From contig OZ007510.1 of the NCBI GenBank assembly GCA_963931865.1, forward strand, positions 13,045,981 through 13,109,980: a stretch of DNA of 64,000 nucleotides, read 5' to 3'. This document shows, piece after piece, positions 42,501-54,500 of the stretch (position 1 is the first letter of the stretch; each line of letters begins with the position of its first letter). The position numbers and the translations under genes were made by a program. Under the pieces are notes generated by a model. That model worked only from the letters and a program-made list of their open reading frames with translations. It was not told the origin of the DNA and did no database searches. Origin of the DNA: Axinella damicornis (lineage: Eukaryota > Porifera > Demospongiae > Axinellida > Axinellidae).

Positions 42501-45500
42501 CCTTCACAAATTTTGACCAATAATCGGATAATCGGCAATTATTCAACCCCCAATAATCAGTGTTGATTCCAGGAGCAATATCACAGCACTAATTCCCAGG
42601 CCATTTCTCCTACAGCCTGGGAATGAGGCTAATGGCCAACTACATGTAGCTTATTATGCCTCATTCTGCAGCTCTCATATTTGTTTTCCATCACCAGGAC
42701 CAGCATCCAAAGACAAGAGCCACAAACACATTATCAACACACGTACTTACAGATGCATGTGGGGCTCTCAAGAGAGAAGCACCTGTCAACCCTGAACTAG
42801 TCCTTGGTACTAGATTGAGATCAGTACCACTACAGCCACTGCTCAACATCGGCATGATAGAGTTCAAAGTTGAAATTATGTGGAGTCATTATTCCTGGTG
42901 ATGCACTAGGCCTACATGTATTATTACTATGCCGGCATAAGCCTACAGCTAGCCTGGAGAGCTGAGGTTGGAGTCAACAGAGTGAGAAATAATCAACACG
43001 GGATCCAGTTGGGGACCAAACTCACTCAGGGTCTCAGCCAAACTCCAACTGATTCTCGCTCTCCCTTAGACTGGAGTAAACTAGGACAGGCTGAGTTACG
43101 TGTGTTCTGTACCTCTTCTGGTGGCATTTCGGCCACTTGTTGCTGGTCTTCCTCGTCGTCCATACCCTGTGTCCCCAGGTCCAGGATCCTACCGGTCTCT
43201 GTTTTGGTACCGGTAGGAGCAGCTCTTGATGAGATGGCCAATCTCTGAGTTGCCTCTGCTGTCAGTTGCCTCAAGATCTGGAAGTAGTGCATGTGTGTTC
43301 CTAAACTTTAAAAAATTCATTTCCTGGCACTAAGAGCTGTTATCAACCACACATTGCGTTATGTGGTGTTCAACGTGTGCCCACACACTCACTCCCCACC
43401 TACAAACATTCCCCTCACTCACACTCCCCCAAACATACACCTCCACACTCACCCCTATAGCTCCCACACCATACACTCCACTCTCCCCTCACACACACAC
43501 ACCTCCCGTATCACACACACCTTTCCCATACCATACACTCCCCGTTTCTCCCCCCACACGTCCATACAAACACCCCTCCATCACAACACATTCCCCCTAT
43601 CCCCACACCCCCACACCCCCACACATACATGCACCACACATACATGCACCACTCCCACACGTACCACACACTCCCCCTTTCCTCCACTCATACATGTACC
43701 TTGGTGGCCTTGGCCTTGATGCTGGAATGTGCGGAGGATGTGAGACCACTCAGCTCGTCGAGAGTGAGATCCAAGAAGGAGAGGATTTCCGGGACATCAG
43801 AGCGGAGGAGAGCCTCCAACACAAACAGTGTCCTCTGCAAGAGGAACGGGAATTGTGTGCCTTTCCGGCTAATCACAAGACAGGATTATTGGGGACAAAT
43901 AAGGCCTCAACTTGGCCATAGCCCATCACGAAGAACCAGCTATTGAGCTAGATTCTCAGGAAGTTCGGGGCGGAGAATAGAGAGCATCTAGTACATGTCC
44001 TGCGCTAGTCCCTTTCCCAGACCCTCAATACATTCTGAGGGGGTCTGGACATGAGACTAGTCCTATGCAGAGGAGAGTTGGTCTAGAACCTTGGTTCAGG
44101 AAACAAAGTGCTATGACCACAATCATGTTATCAGGTGCCATACAAGGGGGAGTGGCAGCTCATCACTAAGTTCAAAGCTGAGGAAGATAATAGACAATTT
44201 TCCACGTGATGTCACTTCCTGCGTACTAATTAATCAGCATTGCTGGATTGCCCTGATTTTCACCAAGAATATACTTTACAAGATGCTTAGATGATATCTC
44301 AAGTTTGAGTGCTGCATTAGCTTGTTGTTTTCCAGAGTTACGTACCAGTGAAGTTTGTCCATTTCCCATAGAGAATGTATTAGGGGGGGTCAACTTTTGC
44401 CGCCCCCCCCCCCCCCCAATACATTAATTCTCTATGGGAAATGGACAAATTTCGCTGGCTCATAACTCCTGTACCCAACGAGCTAATGCACTCAAACTTG
44501 AGATATCATCCACGTACCTCATACAGTACATTCTAAGTGAAAATCAGGGCAGTGCAACAATGTTGATTAATTAGTACACAGGAAGCGGAAAATGGTCCAT
44601 TATGCAGGCCCGTAGCCAGGGGTGGGGGGGGGGGGGGGGGGGGGGAGGTCGGGGGGGTCGGCTATGGGTGTGGTCTATGACCCCCCCCTCACGAGTTGGT
44701 GGTCCGGTTACGGCCGATGAAACTCACGCATGGTGGTACAGTTCCTCGGTCTCTGACAAACAAACACTGCTACGCATATTACTATATACGATCGCATATG
44801 ATCACTACGTAACGTGTAGCCTCGCACCCAGACTTTCAATACTCGTACCCAGATCATACTCTCGTCCCCAGGCCGGTTATCCATTCCCCACGCGCACATG
44901 CTACGTGCGCCTAGCAGCATGCACTGCATGCAGCCCAAGCCCGTGCCCTATCCGAAGCCAAGACGAAGTCAAAGAGCAGCAGCTGGAGTCTGGCCTGATG
45001 GTAACAATGGGTAGAAAGGACCAGGAACGACGGAAACTCAAAAGGGCTGCAGTGTCCTTATCGCAAGATCTTGATCAAGAAAATGAGGAAGGAAGGTAGG
45101 TAGGAGGTGCTAGCTAGCTTCATTGTCTTCCGGCTGGATTACAATTATCCCTTCTAGCTACATGTAGCTACGTATGAAGTTAACTTTATCTTTTGCCTAA
45201 ACGGTGTTATAGGTGATGCTGATGGAGATCGGTCACAATCTATCCCAGTCACTAACATAATTGTTCCCGACACCGGCACTACTGGTATGGGTACGCGTAT
45301 AGTGGTCCACTCTCTGATCAAAGTGACCCCCCCCTCTCAGAATCCTGGATACGGGCCTGTTATGACTTAATCAGAGTGAATTAAATGTGAAATTTGGCCA
45401 TCAGGGTTAAGAGGGGGGGGGGGGGGGGATATCCCTTGTTCCCCAAAGCAATAACATCAGTAAATCTCCCTCCTCCCCCAACATATTTGCATGCTCACCA

Positions 45501-48500
45501 AAGCCACCCCCACCCCCCAGGTGGTACATGTATATCTGAATGATCCCAGCCCCCACCCGGAACATATACTCACCAAGACCACCTGTGTCTCTTCGTTCTG
45601 CAGTTTTACTCTCAAACATTCGACCACTGCCTGACAGTCCAGCGACTTGCACCTGAAATACAAACATGAAGAGGTTATTGGTCCGGCAGGAGGTAGAGCG
45701 ATGGATTAGGGTATATACTAGGGCCAGTGCTGAATGTGCAGGTGTGCCTGTTACCTACATGTATACTTAAAGTATGTAAAGTATGTACTTCCTGCTGGAC
45801 CATTATCTAAGTCGCAATACAAAATGTCCACACAGTTATAGACTAGCCTCGTTCCCAGGCCTCCACCACAGCTTTTGTCGCTTGCAGTACGAAAAGCGCG
45901 GAGAATCTCCGTACTGCAAGCGACAAAAGCTGTGGTAGAGGCCTGGGAACGAGGCTAGTTATAGACCAGGTCAGAGGAAACTAGAATAGTGTTAGGAAGC
46001 CTGGTGGGAACAGGAAACCACTGATACTGAGATTACTTAAGGTTCTGGGATACCCAAATGTAATTAACGGGTGATTAATTAAGTGGGCGGGACTTCCTAG
46101 TTTTGCAACTAATGTGGAGCTCGTTCTGGCTCACCCTAGTAAGCAAGGCCCACGCACTATGAAGTACAAAAGATGTACCATTGGATGCTGCGGAGATCAG
46201 CGGTATAAGCGCTAGGGCACATGAAAGCCCGGGGAGGTCTACGATGAGAGATAGAATCGACGGAAGTCGAAAGTGGAAGTCACAGAGGTCAAACCGTCCC
46301 CTTTCAGCACGTACTACTTCACGGAAAGAGCCGACTATCGCTGTTCAGCTGTCTCTGGCACTGCAACAGGTACCTCACTTTCACTCGCGGTAACAGCGCA
46401 TACCCTACACTGAACGGCAGCGAAGACGTTTGACGTCAAAAATCAGTGGCCATCATGAACACGTCTTCACTATGGCAGGATAGAAGCTGTCTTGGTCGCC
46501 CATTTAATTGGTCTAATACAGGAAGTCACGCCCACTTAATAACCTAATTAGTTATTGGGTATCCAATAACCTTAAGGATGCTGTCTATCAGACCAACAAT
46601 CATTACAACTGACCAAACTGAGGTGTGGTCAGACAAAAAAGGAGAATGCAGGGCATTGTGGGGCTCGCCTGATAAACTGACCTACTGCATGCCAATAATT
46701 CTCTGAGTGATCATAGGCTGGAAGGCCCGGCGCAGCTTATGAGGGAAGGTGGGGCCTGCGATGTAGCCAATTGCCAAATGTCGTTCATCGTTGACGGCCT
46801 GCAGTTTCAAGTTCGTGGTAGCCCCGTTCCTAGTCCCACGCCCAGCTTTTTGTCGCTTGCTGTACTGCAAGTGACGTACGGCAAGCAACGAAAAAGCTGG
46901 GCGTGGGACTGGTACAGTCTGTAACTGAGAGGAGTAAGCTTAACCCCGGTTGCCGAGAGAATCTCTCCCTCCAGCTGACCTCTGCAGCTCTCAACAAGTC
47001 TGTAGTACGTAGTTTGTAGCACCGGCATAAGTGCCCTTCAGGATGCCCGTCCGTCCAGTTGGTGTCTGTCCGACGCCCAGTTTCATTTAGCGTATGACTG
47101 TATATCCAAGTGGAAAATTGTATTGTTGCGGCGGCCGCCCGCATGCTGGATCGACAACACGCGTACAAGTCGCCCAGGACCAAGTGAGCCTGCTATGTTC
47201 GACTATGTGGGGCTCGCTCAGGCTCGCCCCAATTACCAACTAAGTCTCATAAGACCACTGTAGAGAGGCAGGTCAGCAATATTCTGCTTGGCCTCATTCC
47301 CAGGCTTTTTTCTCTGCCTCCACATCCCCCCATACAGTAGCGCCAAGATTTAGACAATGAAGGCTGCACAAAACGATGCACATAAATGACTTGACACATA
47401 GCAACAAAACAACCTCCCCTCATCCTTCAGCTGACCTGGTGATGAAGGTAGCGAGTCTCTCCCGAGGTGGGGCGGCCCTCACCCCCCCTGGTGACGTGAT
47501 GTCATCAACTAGCCTCCTCTCTTGCTCAGTCTGGGTTTGCTCCAGCTGCTCAGCGTCACTGGGGGAGGAGGGTGCAGAGATTCACAGCTTTGTTCCTTCA
47601 CGTGTAAAATGTGTTCACTATGTCGCCCTTACATCTCAGATGGATCTTGTCCTCTGGACAGCGACAGAGGGTTAGGGTTGGAACTGCTAGATCTTGGATA
47701 GGCACTGGAGGGAGGTCATGTGACTAACATGTGAAATCATGTGAACTCATCAGAAGATCACATGATAACCAAGAGAAGGCGTTACCCGTCGGTAACGTGA
47801 TTATGCTACAAACGTCACCTGACCTCACAAGATGAAATAAATAACTACCTTGTGAAGGTCATGTGATACTTGAGACATTATGTGACCAGCATACGTACAT
47901 GGTACATTATGTACCTGCGGACCTCTTTGCCATCATCCCACCCTCCACCAGCTCGTCCTCTTTCGTGCGCTGAACAAAACAAGAGGAGCATGTCAGATAA
48001 TGGGTTATTCTATCAAGCTAGCCAATGCCAATTCTCTTGCGCACTGGAAATTGGAGGTAAGGTGTACACTCCACCCCCAACTTTCTGCAATGGAAGAGAA
48101 TGACCTAGCTCATAAGTGGGTGACTTGAAACAGGAGTGCATGAGCTGCCAAAGGAGCGTCGAACTAGTATAGACATGTTGTAATCCCTCATGCCTCACGG
48201 TCATACCTTATATGGAAGGCCTTAGAGGTACAGCACAAATGCCAATTTGTTTTTCACACTTTTACCTAATGGCCTCTTGCCGTATAGGGTAAAATTTTGG
48301 GACGTGTGAAGGACTACTACTTCAGCTAGGGCATGTATGCTGAGCTCGACGCTCCTTCGCCACCTTCGGCAGCTCATTTGAAAGCATATTTGTACAGTCT
48401 GCTACACAGTCTGCTTACAAATTTTAGGAGATCGTACCAAAAAGAAAGTACGTGAAGACCCAAAGAAGGATCAATGAGTTTAGCTCATTACCAGACTCCA

Positions 48501-51500
48501 CCCTACAAGAGCCTGCAGAAGGCTTGAGTAAGTATACATAGTTGACATACGTGCACCGGATGGTGATGGTCCCTCCAGATATCTCCCTGAGGAGTAGGAG
48601 TTATTGTGCGGTGTGAAGGTAGTAGTGTTGGGGCTGATGTTGTGGGGGACGGGGTCTAGAGTTGCATAGTTGGGGTCATAGGTCACCGTAGCGGAGGGGG
48701 GTTTACCGCTGGTGCCAAACAGAGCTTTTAGCTTGTCACCTTCACATAGTGGTAGGAATCAGTGAGTGAGTGAGTGAGTGAGGGAGGGAGGGAGGGAGGG
48801 AGGGAGGGAGGGAGGGAGGGAGGGAGGGAGGGAGGGAGGGAGGAGGGTGGGGAGAGAGAGGGAGGGAAAGGGAAGGAGGGAGAGAGAGAGGAGGGAGAGG
48901 GGGGAGGGGAAGATAGGGAGAGGAAGGAGGGAGAGAGGGGAGAAGGAGGGAGGGAGGCAGGCAGGTACATGTGTGGAGTGAGGAATGGATTGTACAGTTC
49001 ACAAACAGAGCAGCACAACCTCAGATCAGGTGACCAACCTGCTGTGGTAGGTTTGGGTTTAACAGGAGTGTTGCCAAATCCTCTTATTCTGGATCCACTA
49101 TCACCTTCATCTGCAGGCAAGAATGAAAAAGCACTAAAGTGCAAACCTCGCCCTCATGTAGCGAAGCATACCCATAAGATCTACTAGTGGAATGTGGAGG
49201 GCGAGCCTGAGCGAAGTGCACGTGCAGGACATGCATGGAGCAGTTACATTCATATGACGGTCATCAGACTCAATTATGTGACTGGGCAATGAGCCACAGA
49301 AATTATGACACTATTTAACATACACTCGTGCACATCACAGCAACTGTGAGTCAGGTTAGCGTTAGCTGAAGCATTCTAGCAGGTACTAGTACGTCACCGG
49401 CCATGGCGGTAGACCCACGAGTAGCCTCGTTCCCAGACGAAAGTCTGGGCCGCGAGACTAACCCACGAGCTGTCTCCGTCTTTGTTGTCGCCACCGAGGA
49501 GGCAGAAGTTCATGGCGCTCTAGCCAATGAGACAGGTAGGTTCGTTCAAGTTCACGAGTAGTCTCCGTCTTCGTTGCGCATAATATTACTGCACTGCACG
49601 TGCAAGTATCACGCAGAGGTCGAAATAAGGATTACATGTTGAGCGGTCAAATGTCCTAGCACTTTAGATTTTGATTGGACATTTACAAAATATATTAGGT
49701 CATGCACGCGCCCGTCACCAAAAATAAATCACAAGAGCATGAATGTGTGTTCTCCAAGCTAGATTCAAATCCATGTTGGTTGTGTGTATATGTGTATTGG
49801 GGAAAAAAAAGAATTTGGTTGACTATTGAACTCATGCATAAAGAAAGAGAGAGAAAGAAATTGGCTGATTCGTATATGTAATAGCATGATTTGGAGTGCA
49901 ATTTGGGAATTAATTGCACGAGTAAGGTTTGTAATTTCACGAGGCGAAGCCGAGTGAAATTACTGACCTTACGAGTGCAATTAATTTCCAAAATTGCACT
50001 CCAAATCATGCTATCACATATTAATCATATAGAAACTGAGTTATCAATCAGTTGCACAGCAAAGAATCCTTGATACAGCAATAACTGTACACACAAAGTA
50101 TATGCAACGACACGGATGCAGCTATCAGTCCGGTATCAGTCCCTATTATGTAGGCAGGAGGTCCTTGACGCTGTGTAGTAGCGTACTGCATGCTTGAATT
50201 GATTGTCACCAGCACTAGCCTCACACAGTGGTAGCTACAGTGGATGCCACGCTGTTTTTGCCACCGTCTCAAGCCGTGGTACGGCCCCAGTTGTTGGTTG
50301 TCGGTATCCTTCAGGCCGCGTGGCAACTCTTGGGCGCTGCTGGGACCTGGTAAGCATTGCTCGTAGGCGGAGCAGTGGGTGTGGCAGCATCGCCTTGCTG
50401 TTTATTGTCCATGGTTCGGCGACCGTCGAGTACGAGTTTCGGTGTCAGTCGCATCGAGTACGAGTTCTCCCGCCCCAGCGACATCTTCGGTATTTTCGCA
50501 CACGCTCTCTTGAAGAAACGCAGCAATAGTGGGACAGGAAAATTCATTTGACCAGTAGCTACCCTCTGCCATGACGCTTAGCTACCTTTATGTACTCGAT
50601 AATCGTTTGTTTACTTTTCTGTTCGAACCTAGAAACCACGTAGAAACCGCTGCGGCATTAACCAATCAGCTCGTGATTACACTTTTTTGCACTCGTACCA
50701 GTGCAAAAAAGTGTAATCAGCAGCTGATTGGCTGAAAGCAGTGCAGATTACAGAAATAATTGCACTCGCGGTATAGGCGTTTTATATAGAAACTTGTTAT
50801 CACTATATGATTAGAACCAGGTACAGTGATTATGGGTCATGCACTTAGGTGATTGTATTCATGCATGTTGATTGGTCACACCTACCGAACAAGTGTACGT
50901 GTGTGTGGTCATTTGTATAGGTAATCACATGGGTTTCGAGTGCAATTTGGGAAATAATTGCACGAGCAACAGGCAAAGTAATTGCACGAGCGATAGCGAG
51001 TGCAATTTATGACTGTTGTGAGTGCAATTATTCCCAAATGGCACGAGAATACATGTGATTAAATACTAATCATGTACTTCCAGGCGCTAGGCATGGCATG
51101 GTCGAAAGCAAGTGGCTTGAGCGATTAAAGCCACGCCCCAGCCACAAAAAGCGCTCGAAGCGCGAGCGAACTACACGCTACTAGTACCGCTTATCTTATT
51201 CGCTCAGAGTACTGACCTGTTCTTCAGTTGTGTAGTGAAGCTTTAGGACGGAAGCGCGGTGTTGCAACTGACACCCCCAGGGTCCCAAAACAGCAGCACA
51301 GAGCCTGTGTGCGCATAACAGCCACGAACAGTACGCTACTAGCGCCACCGTTTCTGTGACAACACTTTCGCCACGCCATCGTTCGGTTCTCACAGCGTTT
51401 CTTCACCTCAGGTACAGAAAGCTTAAACAACGCGAGCGCTCACACAGTACAGCCATTTTCAACTGTTGCTAATGAAAACGAGGCGTAGCCATGACGCGGA

Positions 51501-54500
51501 CGCTCGTTGCTAGGGCGGAGCTTAACCTGATTGGTTAGCGCGCGCCGCGGCCGCTTCGTAACCGTGCAATTTCTGACAGCCCTCGGGCTACAATAACCGT
51601 GCAATTTGGGAAAAAATTGCACGCTTTTCTATGGGAGTAAATGTATGGCAACTATAATAAGTATGTGATTATAGCTAAATAGCGCATGGAAATTGACAGA
51701 TGACCGCATGTTATTTCGACCTCCGTCACTGCGCGTTCGGGGTCTGGTATCGGGATCCCGGGAAACAGACTATAGCCCGCTAGCTCGTCAGTTTGTCACT
51801 TGGTTTGTGGTAGCGCTGGTGTCGCTAGACGCCACGCTTCACGTACCAGTAGTCTAGTAACAGCGTTAGTGACCCGCTGATGTCGATTTTGTGGCACAAG
51901 CACCAAGCAAAGTTTTCGCGGTGAGCTAAAAACTGTCATAACTCTCGAACTGGAAACTTTTATCCAAATTGCTATGTTAATTTTGTTCCTTACGTCGAGC
52001 GCGTTCTTGTGATACCTTGGTCTCGCTCGTCAAGTACCCGCAGCGCCCGCTAGAACAGTAACACACACACACACACACACAGACGATGATTACTAGAACC
52101 TCGCCCCTGCATGGCCGGGCGAGGTTAACAACATCACGGTACACAGATTGATTCAGAGGCCTCCAGCCTACAGCCTACATGTACAGGTGTGTAGTTCAGT
52201 CACTTGCATACAATGTACTTACCAAGCAGACCATAATCTGGTTCAGCAGGTCTCTTCCTCAGCTCTGGTGTGTCTGAATACATAGTGTCTAACAATTTCT
52301 GGTGTGGGAGATGAAGTGGAAGAACTGAGTTATTAATTGATACCACATGCAGGTGAGAGTATGTTGCATTGGGCTATCAACTCCCCCATCACTTCGGTGA
52401 TAAAGTGAACTTACATTGGCCATGTCCCTAATTCTGTTGCACTCAGCTATCATCTTCCCATCTTTCGAATGTGAAGCCTTGAGCTCTGGAACAAAGCAGA
52501 CTTATGAACTAACGATGTGCAGCAGGTACATGCATGTACCAACCCTCCCCCTGATATGGAGCAGGTACCAGACTCTCCCCTCTGGTATGGAGCAGGCACT
52601 AGACCCTCCCCCCTCGGTACGGAACAGGTACCAGACCCTCCCCCCTGGTATGGTACTGAGGGTAGTGGTGTAGACTGGGAGACTCACTAGCTGCCTCGTT
52701 AATGGGCTCTGGCTGTTTCCGGAGATTCTGCTTGAACTCAATGTGTCCCTCATCCACTAACAACTGCAGCAGTTTCAGCACCTTTGTGGGACAGGAGATT
52801 AAACGGTGAAACAAACAACAAATGTTTACATGTACATGAGCTCTAGCTGTCCCAATCACAAACAACAGAGTGGGGGTGACGGCATCTACATTGTATATAT
52901 GCTACATGTAACTGGCTGCTTGCCTTTTATTGATCTAGCCACCGAAAAGGAGCAGATTTTGCACCAACTTGCAAGATATTTTACTGGTCCGATAATGACA
53001 TACATATTACTCAATGTGATCAACATGTAGTAATCCTCTAGTAATCTGCCTGGTGGTTTGCCTACCTTGATTTTGACATACACATTACTCGACGTGATTA
53101 GCATGTTCAGCAGGTATTGGTGCAGGAACACACGTGTCTGCTGAGACTCGTACGACATTTCTGGGAGACAGAGGTCAAGGGTCATTCAATACTGATCGGA
53201 CACCTGCATTAGTTACATGTACCATGTGCAATTTGTTACCATAATATTGTAAAAGAGCTAATACACAGAGAGGACAGTCACAAAGGAAAAAAAAAGAGAC
53301 TTCAGGTTTGTCTGGGGATTGAACCCAGGGCCTTCTACGTGTAAAGCAGACGTGATAACCACTACACCAACGAACCACTCCATTTGGCAACATCGTCACT
53401 AAGTTACCTGGTGAATACACTCACTTGGGATAGACTGATTCTGCCAACATGACGAGATGAAAGCTGCCGTACGGTAGAGTACCCATACAGTGTACATTAA
53501 CCCCCCAGTGGCTGTACGTCTGCACAATGCCAGTTAGACACCTTGCCCAGATTACAGTACACCGTAGGTGCTGTACTTGGAATGGTGGGCCAATGGCACT
53601 ATGGATCATGGATCAGGGTAGGATACTGATGATGTCTTTGACCAAGTAGCCATCAGTGGGCTTGTCTGAGGCCACAGTAGCAGCTATGAGCACCGGCATC
53701 TGCAGAAACGAAATTTAACACATACATTAAACCATTGGTCCTAGGCTGTTGCATTCTCCAGGCTCTCATTAGCAACAGGTATTTCCTACTCCTTCAGGGT
53801 GCACTCAGCCGATCACCCCCAAATTCAGAAGACTTTACAAAGCTATTGGTCCAAAGGCTCAAGCCAGCCTATATCATGGCTTAGTAGTAGTAAGAGGTGT
53901 TTCTATGTGGGACTGCAATTACATACAGGAAGTTGAACTCTTCTATACAAGGAGCTGTGAGCCAACTATGGCTTTCCTGTAACCCACATCCAGAAACAAC
54001 CCTGAGAAGTAGGTAAGAGCAGAGAGGGTGTCTGGAAACTTGCTTTCCTGCAGAGGTTACTGCAGAGTAGGGTAATGTTCACATGCCAGTGAGGAGCTGT
54101 TCACTTCTACCGCAGGCGTATATCAGTTCACTGATAGCACATGTTCAGTAACCCCTGAGGCTGTACCTCAACATTATGTGTCACATCCTACAGATGTGCT
54201 CACAGTCAAGATCTAGTCTTGTGTGGCTACACTCACTTAGGAAGTGGATGCAGTCAAGTGAGACTGGGTCAACTGATACTTCACTGTGCAGAAATTACAT
54301 GTAGTCGGTGAATGGTAAACGCGGATCGACAGATTACGGATCACGGACTACAACCAGGAAGTGGGCGGGACTTCACATGATGCCACGGGACTACACGTGA
54401 TGCATGTGCCATGTGTACGTGTGGTGGTGGGCTAGTCTGCCCTTGGCCTTAGTCGGCATCGTGTATCGATCATTGTCTGCCTCTCCACTTAGATGACTAG

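Noticed and set aside
48728..49187. Glycine/arginine/glutamate and leucine/proline-rich ORFs
   Set aside because: Translations of the (GGGA)n tract. The real coding sequence here is the short tepsin exons on the minus strand.
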